The position numbers and the translations under genes are program-made. The notes under the pieces are model-generated. The model had not been told where the DNA came from, searched no databases, and saw nothing but the letters and a program-made list of their open reading frames with translations. Of a stretch of DNA of 64,000 nt, positions 8,584 to 18,562 are shown piece by piece. Within the stretch, counting starts at the first letter, position 1, and each line of letters opens with the position of its first letter. The stretch is from Bradyrhizobium manausense. GTDB taxonomy: Bacteria > Pseudomonadota > Alphaproteobacteria > Rhizobiales > Xanthobacteraceae. The stretch lies in assembly GCF_001440035.1 (NCBI RefSeq), contig NZ_LJYG01000085.1:1-64000 (forward strand), in the 5' to 3' direction.

Positions 8584-9882
8584 TCAGGAACCAGCTCCCC
8601 CAACCTTCGCCTTGGTCTGTTGTGCCCGGATCACCATGCCGCCGGCAACCCCGACGCCGATGACGTACATCCAGCCCTCGTGGAAGTCGAACAGATGAGA
8701 GTTGAACAGGGACGTGAAGATGTTCTGCACCACGACCAGAAGTCCTATCCAATTGGCAATCCCGTCGCCGCGAAACAGCAGGAGATGCGAGATCCAGATT
8801 GCGTAGAGGATGACGACGCCGATGATGCCCCATTGGATGGCGACATGCAGCGTCTGGTTATGCGGATTTGGAAACACCCTGACGCCCGGTGTCCATAAGG
8901 GATCTTCGGCGGCCCGTTCGAACAGTCCCTGCGAGGAGCCGGTACCATGCCCGGCAAGCGGCGCCTGCGTGAAGAATTGAATGGCGTGGCGCCAGTACTC
9001 GAGGCGTTCGCCCATCGATGTCGGAATGTTCCTCTGGCTGTAGAGTTGATAGTCGCTGACGAACGTATCGGCTGTCTTGCGCAATTGCGGCGAGGCCTTC
9101 CAGGCGATCGCAGCGCCGGCGATCAGGGCGATGGAGATGATTGCGATGCTGCGCCATCTCAAATGCAGCAGCGCAAACACGCCGAACATGATCGGAACCG
9201 TGACAAGCGCGGTGCGCGACACCACCACGAAAGTCATGTTGACGAAGAAGCTCAGCGCCAGCGCCGCCAGCAATCCCGCGAGCCAATACCGCTTCTCGCG
9301 CAGCAGCAGAGCGGTCGGATAGGCCAGCGCGACCGCGCAGAGCGTAAACTCCTGGCTCTGGTCGATGTAGTTCTTGACGAAGATGCCGCGCTCGAGCGGA
9401 TCATAGGGCCTCAGTGCCAGGTCGGGATAAAAAGCAACCAGCCACGACATCACCGACAACAGCGCGCAGGACACCAGGAAGGCGACGAATATCCAGGAGC
9501 CGCGTGGCGATCGCTGGAAATGGTAGAGCAGCACGGGAAGCACGAGCAGTTTGATGGTCGGACCGACGGCATAGAACCGCGCTCCCCAGGCTGCGTCCGA
9601 CCACAGCGTTCCCACCAGCGCAAGCACGAACATCGCGATCGGCGCCGCAGAGATCGGACGGGTCAGCGATTGCAGGAATGCCTTGATGTCGAGGAACGGC
9701 ACCATGCAGAGCAGAAACGCGGTGTTGAAGATCGCCGTCAGTGAGGTCGACCACGGCAGCGAGGCGACCGTCAGGATCGCGAACAGATCCACCGTCTCGC
9801 CCCACGCCACCGGGCTGCGGAAACGCCGCCACAACATCTGGGCGGTTGTCTCCCGGGCAAGCGCGGTCGCCTGGTGCGTCAC
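8584..9882 (-). CDS. O-antigen ligase family membrane protein (WaaL/Wzy_C)
   Basis: Protein of 432 residues with about ten to twelve hydrophobic segments and a long periplasmic loop containing GHGTGSSQ and the [15 protein letters not shown] motif, the conserved His-bearing segment of the Wzy_C family. Such proteins join O-polysaccharide to lipid A-core, or polymerise glycan units, at the periplasmic face. The location between a nucleotide-sugar dehydratase and the heptose genes favours the ligase role. Its start overlaps the hldE stop by four bases (ATGA), so it is co-translated with hldE. Confidence 0.86.
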   Translation of the reverse strand: MTHQATALARETTAQMLWRRFRSPVAWGETVDLFAILTVASLPWSTSLTAIFNTAFLLCMVPFLDIKAFLQSLTRPISAAPIAMFVLALVGTLWSDAAWGARFYAVGPTIKLLVLPVLLYHFQRSPRGSWIFVAFLVSCALLSVMSWLVAFYPDLALRPYDPLERGIFVKNYIDQSQEFTLCAVALAYPTALLLREKRYWLAGLLAALALSFFVNMTFVVVSRTALVTVPIMFGVFALLHLRWRSIAIISIALIAGAAIAWKASPQLRKTADTFVSDYQLYSQRNIPTSMGERLEYWRHAIQFFTQAPLAGHGTGSSQGLFERAAEDPLWTPGVRVFPNPHNQTLHVAIQWGIIGVVILYAIWISHLLLFRGDGIANWIGLLVVVQNIFTSLFNSHLFDFHEGWMYVIGVGVAGGMVIRAQQTKAKVGGAGS

Positions 9883-11363
9883 TTGCCGCCTCCGCGCGCA
9901 CGATGGACCAGCGCTGTCGTGCTGAAGCCCTGGAGGATGTCGACCAGCACAACCACCCCGCCCGCGGCCTCGACCACCTCGTGACCGACCACCTGCTCGC
10001 GGGTGTAGTCACCGCCCTTCACCAGCACGCTCGGCGTAATCCGCCTGATCAGGTCGATCGGCGTGTCCTCCTCAAATACGACAACGAGATCGACGGCCTC
10101 GAGCGCGGCCAGCACCTCAGCGCGCGCCCGCTCGTCCTGGACCGGGCGATCCGCGCCCTTCAGCCGCCGCACCGAGGCGTCGCTGTTCAGCCCGACGATG
10201 AGACGGTCGCAGGCGGCGCGCGCCGCGGTCAGCACCTTGACGTGACCGGGATGCAGGATGTCGAAGCAGCCATTGGTGAAGCCGATCCGCAGCCCCTCCC
10301 GCTTCCATTCGGCGAGCTGGGCCTCGAGGCTACCGGTCGCGCTGACGACCTTCTCCTCGGCCGCGAGCGTCGCGTGCGGCAGGATCTTCCGGCGCAGCTC
10401 AGCGGCGCTGACGCTGGCGGTGCCCTGCTTGCCGACGGCGACCGCGGCCGCGGCACTCGCGATCCGCAGCGCCGTGTCCCAGTCCGCGCCCGCCGCGATC
10501 GAGACCGCGAGCGCGGCGGCGACGGTGTCGCCGGCGCCGGAGACGTCGCGCACCTTCACCGGGAAAGCTGGAACATGGATCGCCTCGCCATGTCGCGGCA
10601 CCAGCGTCATGCCGTGCTCGCCCTGCGTCACCAGAATGGCCTCGCAATCGGCCAGCCGCATCACGTCCTCGCTGGCATCGACGATGCTCTGCGGCGTGTC
10701 GGCGCGGCTGCGGGTGGCTTCCGCAAATTCCTTGCGATTGGGCGTGAGCAGCGTCGCGCCGCGATAGATCGCCCAGTTCAGGCTCTTGGGGTCGACGATC
10801 ACCGGCTTGCCGGCCGTGCGCGCGGCATCAATCGTATGGCGGATGACGCGCGCGGTCAGCACGCCCTTGGCATAGTCGGACAGCAGCACGATATCGGCGC
10901 GCGCGATCTGCGGCAGGATCGCCTCGATCAGCTTGGTCTCGACCTCGTCGGAGGCCGCTTGCGCCTGCTCCCAATCCGCGCGCAGCATATGCGTGGAAAA
11001 ATGCTCGGAGACGAAGCGGACTTTCCGGGTGGTCGGCCGTGACGGGTCGCACACCAGCGCACTTTCAATGCCGGCATGGTCCGCCAGCGCAGCCGTGAGT
11101 CGCTTGCCGGCATCGTCCTCGCCGACGAGACCGACGAAGACACAGCGCGCACCGAGCGAGGCGATATTGCGCGCGACGTTGCCGGCGCCCCCGATATGGA
11201 TCTCGCTGCGCTGGGCCGCGATCACAGGCGCCGGCGCTTCCGGCGAGATCCGCGACACCTCGCCATAGACGAACTCGTCCAGCATGATGTCGCCGATGCA
11301 CAGCACCGTGCGGCCTGAGATGGCTTGCGCGAGGGCGTCGAAATCAAGAATGGGCGTCGCCAT
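9879..11363 (-). CDS. hldE: Bifunctional D-glycero-beta-D-manno-heptose-7-phosphate kinase / heptose-1-phosphate adenylyltransferase
   Basis: Protein of 494 residues carrying both HldE activities. Residues 1 to about 325 form a PfkB-type kinase ([11 protein letters not shown] near 24, catalytic SGAGD at 275-279). Residues about 355-494 form the cytidylyltransferase-like domain with [13 protein letters not shown] at 362-374. It supplies ADP-heptose for the LPS inner core. The ATG at 11363 (MATPILDFD) is used rather than the upstream open frame. hldD ends 13 bases upstream and the ligase gene overlaps downstream, giving a tight operon. Confidence 0.95.
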   Translation of the reverse strand: MATPILDFDALAQAISGRTVLCIGDIMLDEFVYGEVSRISPEAPAPVIAAQRSEIHIGGAGNVARNIASLGARCVFVGLVGEDDAGKRLTAALADHAGIESALVCDPSRPTTRKVRFVSEHFSTHMLRADWEQAQAASDEVETKLIEAILPQIARADIVLLSDYAKGVLTARVIRHTIDAARTAGKPVIVDPKSLNWAIYRGATLLTPNRKEFAEATRSRADTPQSIVDASEDVMRLADCEAILVTQGEHGMTLVPRHGEAIHVPAFPVKVRDVSGAGDTVAAALAVSIAAGADWDTALRIASAAAAVAVGKQGTASVSAAELRRKILPHATLAAEEKVVSATGSLEAQLAEWKREGLRIGFTNGCFDILHPGHVKVLTAARAACDRLIVGLNSDASVRRLKGADRPVQDERARAEVLAALEAVDLVVVFEEDTPIDLIRRITPSVLVKGGDYTREQVVGHEVVEAAGGVVVLVDILQGFSTTALVHRARGGGK

Positions 11364-11376
11364 GATCAACAAAGCC

Positions 11377-12357
11377 TCAGCGGAAACGGTCGGGCCGGTC
11401 GAGATAATCCCCGACATAGGCTTTCACCGCGTCCTCGAGCGTCGTGAAGCCGCCGTTGTAACCGGCACGGTGGAGACGATCGACCTTGCTCTCGGTGAAG
11501 TACTGATAGCTGCCGCGAATCTGCTCGGGCATGTCGATGTATTCGATGTTGGGCCTGGCGCCGAGCGCGGCATAGGCGGCTAACATCAGCTCCCGGAAGC
11601 TGCGCGCCTTGCCGGTGCCGACATTGAAGAGGCCCGACACTGAGGGCGTCGCCAGCAGCCACAGGATGACGCGCACGACGTCGTCGACATAGATGAAATC
11701 GCGGCGCTGGTCGCCGTCGGCGATGCCGTCGCGATGCGACTTGAACAGCTGCACCACGCGGCCCGCCTTGACGTCGTCGAAGCGGCGCGCCAGCACGCTC
11801 ATCATCGCGCCCTTGTGGTATTCGTTGGGGCCGAACACGTTGAAGAATTTCAGGCCGGCCCATTGCGGCGGCAATCCCTCGCCGCGCGCGATGCGCTCGG
11901 CGAGCGCGAGATCGAACAGATGCTTGCTCCAGCCGTAGAGATTCATCGGCCGCAACTTTTTCAGCGCAGCCGGCGAGCCATCGTCGTCAAAACCTTCCGC
12001 ACCATCGCCATAGGTCGCGGCCGATGACGCGTAGATCAGCGGCACAGCACCCGCCGTGCACCAGTCCAAGAGACGCATCGAGAAGCGGAAATTGGTCTCG
12101 ATCACGAGATCGCCGTCGGTCGCGGTGGTCTCGGAAATCGCCCCGAGATGGATCACGGCATCCAGCTTGCGGCCCTTCAGCCAGTCAGCGAGTTCGGCCG
12201 GCGGCACGATGTCCACAAGCTGCCGCTTGGCGAGGTTGCGCCACTTGCCGTCGCTGCCGAGGAGATCGCAGACCACGACGTCGCTGCGGCCGGAATCGTT
12301 CAGCGCAGCCACGACATTCGATCCGATAAAACCGGCCCCGCCGGTCACCAGCAACAT
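11377..12357 (-). CDS. hldD: ADP-L-glycero-D-manno-heptose 6-epimerase
   Basis: Protein of 326 residues that converts ADP-D-glycero-manno-heptose to the L-glycero form used by heptosyltransferases. Visible features are [12 protein letters not shown] at residues 3-14, YASSAATYG, the YGWSK catalytic motif, and [14 protein letters not shown], all typical of HldD/RfaD. The ATG at 12357 begins [10 protein letters not shown]; upstream codons have no family similarity. It opens the operon hldD-hldE-ligase-dehydratase-glycosyltransferase-epimerase and diverges from the heptosyltransferase gene starting at 12531, with 173 bases between them to hold both promoters. Confidence 0.94.
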   Translation of the reverse strand: MLLVTGGAGFIGSNVVAALNDSGRSDVVVCDLLGSDGKWRNLAKRQLVDIVPPAELADWLKGRKLDAVIHLGAISETTATDGDLVIETNFRFSMRLLDWCTAGAVPLIYASSAATYGDGAEGFDDDGSPAALKKLRPMNLYGWSKHLFDLALAERIARGEGLPPQWAGLKFFNVFGPNEYHKGAMMSVLARRFDDVKAGRVVQLFKSHRDGIADGDQRRDFIYVDDVVRVILWLLATPSVSGLFNVGTGKARSFRELMLAAYAALGARPNIEYIDMPEQIRGSYQYFTESKVDRLHRAGYNGGFTTLEDAVKAYVGDYLDRPDRFR

Positions 12358-12530
12358 TCCAACCACCCTGCCCGATCTTGTGCGGCCCGATACCTGCCGT
12401 AGCGCATCATCCGCCAAAGTGTAAGCATTTTGGGCCGACCCTTTTGGAGTAGCGCTTTTGCCGGCTTTACCTGTCGGCCCGGAGCGGCTAACCGAACCGC
12501 CGTCTGGAGCATTTGCGGTCCAATTGACTG

Positions 12531-13619
12531 ATGAATATTGATTCACATCTTGGCGGGAATGAGGAACGGGACGACACGCGCCCGATTCTGATTGTCCCCT
12601 ACATGTGGATCGGCGATTTCGTCCGGAATCATACCGTGGTCCGGGTCCTGAAGGAGCGATGGCCGAACCGGCCGGTCGATCTCCTCACCACCACCCTTTG
12701 CGCCCCCCTGGTCGACTACATGCCCGGCGTGCGCGCCGGGATCGTCTGGGACCTGCCCCGCAGCCGCCTGGCGCTACACCGCCAGTTTGGCCTCGCCAAG
12801 CTTCTGCGCGAGCGGAACTACGGCACGGCCCTGGTGCTGCCCCGCACCTGGAAGGCCGCCATTGCACCGAGCTTGGCCGGCATCCCCGAGCGGGTCGGCT
12901 GGGTCGGCGAGTTCAGGTTCGGATTGATCAACCGCTGGCGCTGGGGCGAGGGAAAGCTGCCGCGCTTCATCGATGAGAATGCCGCCTTGGCCCAGCCCGA
13001 CGGTGCGCCGCTGCCGCCGGAATGGCCGGTGCCGCAATTGCGGGTTCCGCCTGAGGAGATCGCCCGCTGGCGCCAGGCCAACGGCCTCAGCGCCGGCGCG
13101 GCGGTGGCGCTCGCCCCCGGCTCGGTCGGGGTCTCCAAGCGTTGGACCGGATATCCCGAGGCCGCCCGGCTGCTGGTCGAGCGTGGCCTCGAAGTCTGGG
13201 TGGTCGGCGGCCCCGCGGAAAAGGGTCTCGCCCAGGAGATCGTCGCCGCTGGCGGCCCGGGGAGCGCTGGCGGCCCGGGGGTGCGCGACCTCACCGGTAA
13301 CGACTTACGCAACGGCGTCCTCGCCATGGCGGCGGCCGGCGTCGCCATCTCCAACGATTCCGGCCTGATGCATATCGCGGCCGCGCTGGGCACGCCCACC
13401 ATCGGCATTTTTGGCCCGACCAGCCCATATCTCTGGGCGCCATTGAACGGCCTTGCCGCGACCGTGGTCCAAAACAAGAGCGTCCTGTCGTGCCAGCCCT
13501 GCCAGAGCACGGTCTGCAAGATGAACGACCACCGCTGCATGCGGGATATTGCGGTCGAAGAGGTGGTGGCGATTGCGCAGCAGGTGCTGGGAGAGGCTGC
13601 AGCACGCGCGACGACCTGA
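12531..13619 (+). CDS. waaF: Glycosyltransferase family 9, lipopolysaccharide heptosyltransferase II-like
   Basis: Protein of 362 residues in the ADP-heptose:LPS heptosyltransferase family. PILIVPYMWIGDFV at the N-terminus matches the acceptor-side motif, and VALAPGSVGVSKRW and ISNDSGLMHIAAALGTPTIG, followed by IFGPTSP, are the ADP-heptose binding signatures. A Cys-rich tail (LSCQPCQSTVCKMNDHRCM) is common in this family. It adds heptose to the inner core in the cytoplasm. It diverges from hldD, which makes its donor. Assignment as WaaF rather than WaaC or WaaQ is by overall resemblance. Confidence 0.9.
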   Translation: MNIDSHLGGNEERDDTRPILIVPYMWIGDFVRNHTVVRVLKERWPNRPVDLLTTTLCAPLVDYMPGVRAGIVWDLPRSRLALHRQFGLAKLLRERNYGTALVLPRTWKAAIAPSLAGIPERVGWVGEFRFGLINRWRWGEGKLPRFIDENAALAQPDGAPLPPEWPVPQLRVPPEEIARWRQANGLSAGAAVALAPGSVGVSKRWTGYPEAARLLVERGLEVWVVGGPAEKGLAQEIVAAGGPGSAGGPGVRDLTGNDLRNGVLAMAAAGVAISNDSGLMHIAAALGTPTIGIFGPTSPYLWAPLNGLAATVVQNKSVLSCQPCQSTVCKMNDHRCMRDIAVEEVVAIAQQVLGEAAARATT

Positions 13620-13712
13620 GTGGCGCCACCATGCATGGCGCTTGACCTAACATATGTTGCTTACACCTTCGGGAAGGCTTGGCATCCTCTCGCTTTCCGG
13701 GGGATTCAGCCG

Positions 13713-13895
13713 ATGGACGAAGACTTCATCAAAGGACGCGCTCAAGACATCCGCGAGCTCGCGACGAAAGCGGACCCGTTCACCAGAAAACGCCTGCACG
13801 ATCTTGCTGACACCTACGAGCGCAGGCTTCACTCGGTGCCCCATGCCGCGCCAAGACTCGCAGGTGGACATTCGCAGCCACAGGTGAAGCGCTAG
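13713..13895 (+). CDS. Small conserved hypothetical protein (60 aa)
   Basis: Encodes a highly charged 60-residue protein starting MDEDFIKGRAQDIRELATKA. The middle (ADPFTRKRLHDLADTYERRL) looks like an amphipathic helix pair. No signal peptide or membrane segment is visible. From memory similar short proteins are frequent in Bradyrhizobium, with no known function. The ATG at 13713 is chosen inside a longer open frame because the upstream part lacks protein-like character. It ends three bases before the frameshifted PilZ gene. Confidence 0.6.
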   Translation: MDEDFIKGRAQDIRELATKADPFTRKRLHDLADTYERRLHSVPHAAPRLAGGHSQPQVKR

Positions 13896-13898
13896 CCA

Positions 13899-14208
13899 AT
13901 GCCCAAGGAGAAGGAGCGCGAGAGCCAGCGTGTTTCGTTCGAGCGGCCGCTGCCGGCGCAGATGATGGCGATCGACGGCACCTGGCGTCGCCCCTGCCTG
14001 GTCAAGGACGTCTCCGAGGGCGACGCCACGCTTCGCGTCGAGACGTCGATTTGAGGGTCTGGCGCTGACCGAGTTTTTTCTTCTGCTCTCCTCGACCGGA
14101 CTTGCCTATCGGCGCTGCCAGCTCGACCGCGTCAACGGCGACGAGTTCGAGGTCAGCTTCCTGCGTCAGAAGGCCCGCAAGAAGTCGAGCCGCGAGACGA
14201 CGGCTTGA
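13899..14208 (+). pseudogene. PilZ-domain protein, frameshifted
   Basis: The first frame reads MPKEKERESQRVSFERPLPA, continues through a CLVKDVSEGDATLRVETSI segment and stops at 14052-14054. The next frame resumes at once with EGLALTEFFLLLSSTGLAYR and ends at 14206-14208. Together they make one PilZ-like domain of about 100 residues (RxxxR near R11/R16, D-x-S-x-G-x-A-x-L at the strand pair). Removing one T from the ATTT at 14049-14052 restores the frame. PilZ domains bind cyclic di-GMP. This is either a recent pseudogene or a single-base sequencing error. Confidence 0.75.
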
Positions 14209-14430
14209 TCAAGGTGCGACCATTGGGTTCGCCGAAATTCAGTGACCGCCGGCACCCCCGCGAATGTCGTTGGGGAGTTTGGGATGATGCCAATCTACAC
14301 CTGTTTTGTCCGTCCGCCTCAAGCAAAATTCGTAAAATCCGTATTCTGACCAAACGCGTCCGGCAAGCCGTTGATTTGGCTGGCACCGGCTACTGTGCAT
14401 GGGGTTGTTTTCGCGTTTTGGAAAAGCGGC

Positions 14431-15468
14431 TCAAAGCAACGGCCGATAGACCTCGCCGATCCGGGCCGCCTCGGCTTCGAGGCTGAACTTCTCGAGCACC
14501 CGTGCCCGCCCGCGCCCGCCCATCGCGGTTGCCAGCGCCACATCCCGCATCAGCGGCTCGAGCGCAGCCGCCAGCGCCTCCGCATCACCTGTCGGGATCA
14601 GCACGCCGCTCACGCCATCTTCGACCACCAGCGTCGCGGCTCCTGCGCGCGCGGCAACCAGCGCACTGCCCGCAGCCATCGCCTCGATCAGCGTCAGGCC
14701 AAAGCCTTCATTGCGCGAGGTGAAGGCGTAGATCGTCAGCCGCTGGTACCAGCGCTGCACCTCGTCGATCGGCAGCTCGCCGGTCATGACGATGCGCGAT
14801 TGCAGATTTGCCGCCTCGATGCGCTTCTTCAGGTCATTGGCAAACGATGTCTGCTCGGCCGTGACCTGACCGACGATCACGGCGGTGAAGTCAGGATAGC
14901 GCGGCAGCAGCCGGCACATCGCGTCAACGAAAACATCGGTGCCCTTCTGCGCCCGGACGCGGCCGAAGCAGCCGATGGCGTAACGGCCGGGCAAGCCGCT
15001 TTCCGCGAACGCCGCGGCGCGATCGACCGGAGGCGTGTAGACGTCGGTGTCGACGCCGTGCGGGATCACCGTCGACGGCACCTTCAGAAACGAGGCGGAG
15101 ATGTCCGAGGTCGCGATGATCGCGTCCATCCGGCGGATCAGCCAGCGCGTGATCCAGGTGTGGTGGCGCTGCCCCGCCGAGGTGAAGACCAGCTTGAGCG
15201 GCCAGCCCAGTGCGCGCAGCGCCACGCCCGCGATCATCTCGTTGTTGCGCCGCGCGTGCCAGATCACGGGCCGCTTGCGGCGCCACAGTTTCAGGACATC
15301 ACTGGCGGCGAGCCGCGCAATCCCCTCCGGCGCGTCCGAGCCGAACCAGCCTGCGCGATAGAGCTTTGCCAGACGCGGCGCCACCATCCGGTTGGTCGCG
15401 GTGACCCCGGAATAGCGCTTGTGCAGATTTGGCACGATCACGTCGAGATCGTCAGGGGAATTCGCCAC
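14431..15468 (-). CDS. Glycosyltransferase family 4, LPS core type (WaaG-like)
   Basis: GT-B fold transferase of about 345 residues. Key segments are DLDVIVPNLHKRYSGVTATN at the N-terminus, CFGRVRAQKGTDVFVDA at the domain junction, and FTSRNEGFGLTLIEAMAAG, the E-x7-E donor-binding motif of retaining family 4 enzymes. The GTG at 15468 is preferred because CGGAG lies six bases upstream. An in-frame ATG at 15504 has no visible ribosome-binding site. The gene stands between the PilZ remnant and galE and is transcribed alone. The sugar transferred is unknown. Confidence 0.87.
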   Translation of the reverse strand: MANSPDDLDVIVPNLHKRYSGVTATNRMVAPRLAKLYRAGWFGSDAPEGIARLAASDVLKLWRRKRPVIWHARRNNEMIAGVALRALGWPLKLVFTSAGQRHHTWITRWLIRRMDAIIATSDISASFLKVPSTVIPHGVDTDVYTPPVDRAAAFAESGLPGRYAIGCFGRVRAQKGTDVFVDAMCRLLPRYPDFTAVIVGQVTAEQTSFANDLKKRIEAANLQSRIVMTGELPIDEVQRWYQRLTIYAFTSRNEGFGLTLIEAMAAGSALVAARAGAATLVVEDGVSGVLIPTGDAEALAAALEPLMRDVALATAMGGRGRARVLEKFSLEAEAARIGEVYRPLL

Positions 15469-15593
15469 GTCACGCTCCGTTTGGTGCGTCCCTATACGCA
15501 ACATTAAGCATAGTGACCAGTTCAGGGCTGCCGAAACTACCTCTTCACCGCGCAAACGTTAACTTGGCGCGCTGATCGAGGACGGGTGAGATC

Positions 15594-16607
15594 ATGACTG
15601 TGCTAGTCACGGGCGGAGCCGGCTATATCGGAAGTCACACGGTCCTGGCGCTGGCGGAAGCCGGCGAGGACGTCGTCGTGATCGACGATCTCTCCACCGG
15701 TTTCTCCGCCTATCTGCCCGAGGGCGTGCCGCTGTTCATCGGCGATGCGGGCGATGAGAATCTGCTCGAGGGCGTGATCGCCCAGCATGACATCGAGAGC
15801 ATCATCCATTTCGCCGGCTCTGTGGTCGTGCCGGATTCGATGCGCGATCCGCTCGGCTACTACCGCAACAACTTCACCACCGCCCGCAATCTGCTCAACG
15901 TCGCAGTGAAGCGCGGCATCAGCCGTTTCATCTTCTCCTCGACCGCCGCCGTCTACGGCAATCCGGATCAGGTGCCCGTGCCTGAGCACGCGCCGACGCG
16001 GCCGCTGTCGCCCTACGGCTCGTCGAAGCTGATGACCGAGATCATGCTGCACGACGTCGCGTGCGCCTACGGCATGCAGTACGTGACCTTGCGCTATTTC
16101 AACGTCGCCGGCGCCGATCCGCAGGCGCGCATTGGCCTTGCCACCGTCGGCGCCACGCATCTGCTCAAGATCGCGGTCGAGGCCGCGACCGGCCAGCGCG
16201 CCAAGATCGACGTGTTCGGCACCGACTATCCGACCCCGGACGGCAGCTGCATTCGCGACTTCATCCACGTCACCGACCTGTCGCAGGCGCATCACTCTGC
16301 ACTGGCCTATTTGCGCAACGGCGGCGCCTCGACGACGCTGAATTGCGGTTATGGCCGCGGCTATTCGGTGCTGGAAACCGTCGACGCCGTGCGCCGGGTG
16401 TCGGGCCGCAGCTTCGCCGTCCAATACGCCCCGCGACGGCCCGGCGACATCATGACTATGGTCGCCGACACCGGCCGTATCCGCGGCCTGCTCGACTGGA
16501 GGCCGCAATACGAAGACCTCGAGACCATTGCGGCCCACGCGCTGGCCTGGGAGGACAAGCTGTTCCGGGAGCGCCACGGCGAGCTCCGCCACGCCGTCTC
16601 GGCCTAA
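15594..16607 (+). CDS. galE: UDP-glucose 4-epimerase
   Basis: Protein of 337 residues that interconverts UDP-glucose and UDP-galactose. The N-terminus MTVLVTGGAGYIGSHTVLAL, then FSSTAAVYGNP, the catalytic YGSSK motif, LRYFNVAGADP and CIRDFIHVTDL are all diagnostic of GalE. Length is normal for the family. It starts 125 bases from the divergent glycosyltransferase start at 15468 and is followed after 117 bases by an MsbA-like exporter gene. It supplies galactose donor for the surface glycans of this block. Confidence 0.94.
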   Translation: MTVLVTGGAGYIGSHTVLALAEAGEDVVVIDDLSTGFSAYLPEGVPLFIGDAGDENLLEGVIAQHDIESIIHFAGSVVVPDSMRDPLGYYRNNFTTARNLLNVAVKRGISRFIFSSTAAVYGNPDQVPVPEHAPTRPLSPYGSSKLMTEIMLHDVACAYGMQYVTLRYFNVAGADPQARIGLATVGATHLLKIAVEAATGQRAKIDVFGTDYPTPDGSCIRDFIHVTDLSQAHHSALAYLRNGGASTTLNCGYGRGYSVLETVDAVRRVSGRSFAVQYAPRRPGDIMTMVADTGRIRGLLDWRPQYEDLETIAAHALAWEDKLFRERHGELRHAVSA

Positions 16608-16724
16608 AATCACATCCTGTGCAAGCCCTTAATTGGGCTTGAAAAGCGGAGCTTTAGCGGGCACAGAGGCCATTCGATCCCTGACGCGCGGGCAGGCTTT
16701 CCCAGCGCCGTCAATGGACACCGG

Positions 16725-18527
16725 ATGGCCCAGTTTCCAAAGAAAATCACCGACGATCCCTATGCGGCGATGGTCCTCATTCGCCGCCTGGTCATGGAAC
16801 AGGGGGTCGTCTACTGGCGGCGCTACCTCGTTGCCTTCACGCTGATGGCGGCTGCCGCGGGTGCGACCGCAGGCGCGACCTATGTGCTCGGACAGGTCAT
16901 CAACCAGGCCTATGTCGACAAGAACATCCCGGGAATCGCGATGTTCTCCGCCATCACGGTGATCCTGCTGTTCATCAAGGGCGTCGCGACCTACGGCCAC
17001 ATGGTGATCCTGACCAAGATCAGCAATGCCATCCTCGCCACCAACCAGCGCCAGCTGTTCGCAAAGCTGATGCGCGAGAGCATCGGCTTCTTCTCCGAAC
17101 GGCATTCGTCCGAATTCCTGGCGCGGCTCACGGCCGGCGCCAAATCGATTACCGACGTGCTCAACATGCTGGTCAACGCCATCGGGCGCGACCTCTTGAT
17201 GCTGCTCGCCATGATCGGCGTGATGGTATGGCAGGACCCGCTGATGTCGTTGATCGGCCTCGTCGCGGTGCCGCCGGCGATGCTGGTGCTGCGCAAGCTG
17301 GTCAAGCGCATCAAGGGCCTCGCCTTCAACCAGTTCACCGGCACCGCCGACATCATGGAGACGATGCAGGAGTCGCTGCAAGGCATCCGCACCGTCAAGG
17401 CGTTCACGCTCGAAGACGCGATGCAGAAGCGCATCGACGAGAACATCGCGATCGTTGAGCGCAACGCCAACAAGATGGCCCGCGTCGCCAACCGCTCCAA
17501 TCCGCTGATGGAGATGCTCGGCGGCTTCGCCGTCGCCGGCTGCCTGCTTTACGGCGGCTACAGCGTGGTCGCGCTCAACGCCACGCCCGGCGCGTTCTTC
17601 TCGTTCATGACCGCGTTCCTGATGGCGACCGAGCCGGCCAAGCGGCTGGCGCGGCTGAACATCGACCTCAACAGCCAGCTCGTCGGCGCGCGCATGTTGC
17701 TCGAGGTCGTCGACAGCCCCGCGAGCGAGCATTCCGACGACGACAAGCCGGCGCTGAAGCTCACCGACGCGCGGATCGAGCTGCGCGACGTCAGCTTCTC
17801 CTATCGCTCGGGCGAGACCGTGCTCAACCGCATGAGTTTCACGGCCGAGCCCGGCAAGGTCACCGCGCTGGTCGGGCCGTCCGGCGGCGGCAAGTCGACC
17901 GTGCTGGCGCTGCTCCTGCGCTTCTACGAGGTGACGCAAGGCGACATCTTGATCGACGGCCAGTCGATCGGCGCGGTCTCGCGCAAATCGCTGCGGGCCC
18001 AGACCGCCTATGTCGGCCAGGATGTCTATCTGTTCCGCGACACCATCCGCAACAACATCGCCTTCGGCAAGCCGGGCGCAAGCGAGGACGAGATCATCGA
18101 GGCCGCGAAAGCCGCTTGCGCGCATGATTTCATCACGAGCTTCCCGCTCGGCTATGATACGCCGGTCGGCGAGCACGGCACCCAGCTCTCCGGCGGCCAA
18201 CGCCAGCGCATTGCGGTGGCGCGCGCGCTGATCAAGAATGCGCCGATCATTCTGCTCGATGAAGCAACCGCCGCGCTGGATTCCGAGTCCGAGCGCCAGG
18301 TGCAGGAGGCGATCGAGCATCTTTGTCAGAACCGCACCACCATCGTAATCGCGCATCGCCTGCACACCATCATGCACGCAGACAGCATCCTGGTGGTCGA
18401 GGGCGGCGAGATCGTCGAGCAAGGCCGGCATGACGAGTTGCTGCGCCGCTCCGGGCGCTACGCCTCGTTCTTCCGCCTGCAACATCACGACGCCGGCGCT
18501 CTGGCGCCGATCATCGCCACCGCCTAG
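16725..18527 (+). CDS. ABC exporter with fused membrane and ATPase domains, MsbA-like
   Basis: Protein of 600 residues with an N-terminal six-helix membrane domain (about 30-320) and a C-terminal ATPase. Walker A GPSGGGKS is at about 384-391, LSGGQRQRIAVARAL is the ABC signature, and IILLDEATAALDSESE is Walker B with the catalytic Glu; IAHRL is the switch His. This is the half-transporter layout of lipid A flippase MsbA and of many lipid or drug exporters. Location in an LPS block suggests lipid or glycolipid export, but specificity is inferred. The start codon has only a weak ribosome-binding site. Confidence 0.88.
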   Translation: MAQFPKKITDDPYAAMVLIRRLVMEQGVVYWRRYLVAFTLMAAAAGATAGATYVLGQVINQAYVDKNIPGIAMFSAITVILLFIKGVATYGHMVILTKISNAILATNQRQLFAKLMRESIGFFSERHSSEFLARLTAGAKSITDVLNMLVNAIGRDLLMLLAMIGVMVWQDPLMSLIGLVAVPPAMLVLRKLVKRIKGLAFNQFTGTADIMETMQESLQGIRTVKAFTLEDAMQKRIDENIAIVERNANKMARVANRSNPLMEMLGGFAVAGCLLYGGYSVVALNATPGAFFSFMTAFLMATEPAKRLARLNIDLNSQLVGARMLLEVVDSPASEHSDDDKPALKLTDARIELRDVSFSYRSGETVLNRMSFTAEPGKVTALVGPSGGGKSTVLALLLRFYEVTQGDILIDGQSIGAVSRKSLRAQTAYVGQDVYLFRDTIRNNIAFGKPGASEDEIIEAAKAACAHDFITSFPLGYDTPVGEHGTQLSGGQRQRIAVARALIKNAPIILLDEATAALDSESERQVQEAIEHLCQNRTTIVIAHRLHTIMHADSILVVEGGEIVEQGRHDELLRRSGRYASFFRLQHHDAGALAPIIATA

Positions 18528-18562
18528 AGTTCCCTCCACCTCAAGAGCAGCGAGACCGCCTC

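Noticed and set aside
13622..13650. Hairpin after the heptosyltransferase gene (GCGCCA...TGGCGC)
   Set aside because: Only six base pairs and no T-run, so not called a terminator.
14209..14430. Possible short gene with in-frame GTG near 14241 (VTAGTPANVVGEFG...)
   Set aside because: 35 codons, no ribosome-binding site, and no recognisable similarity; treated as non-coding.
16629..18539. 636-residue open frame on the - strand
   Set aside because: It is the antisense shadow of the MsbA-like exporter. Its product is Arg/His/Asp-rich with no domain, as expected from GC-rich codon bias.
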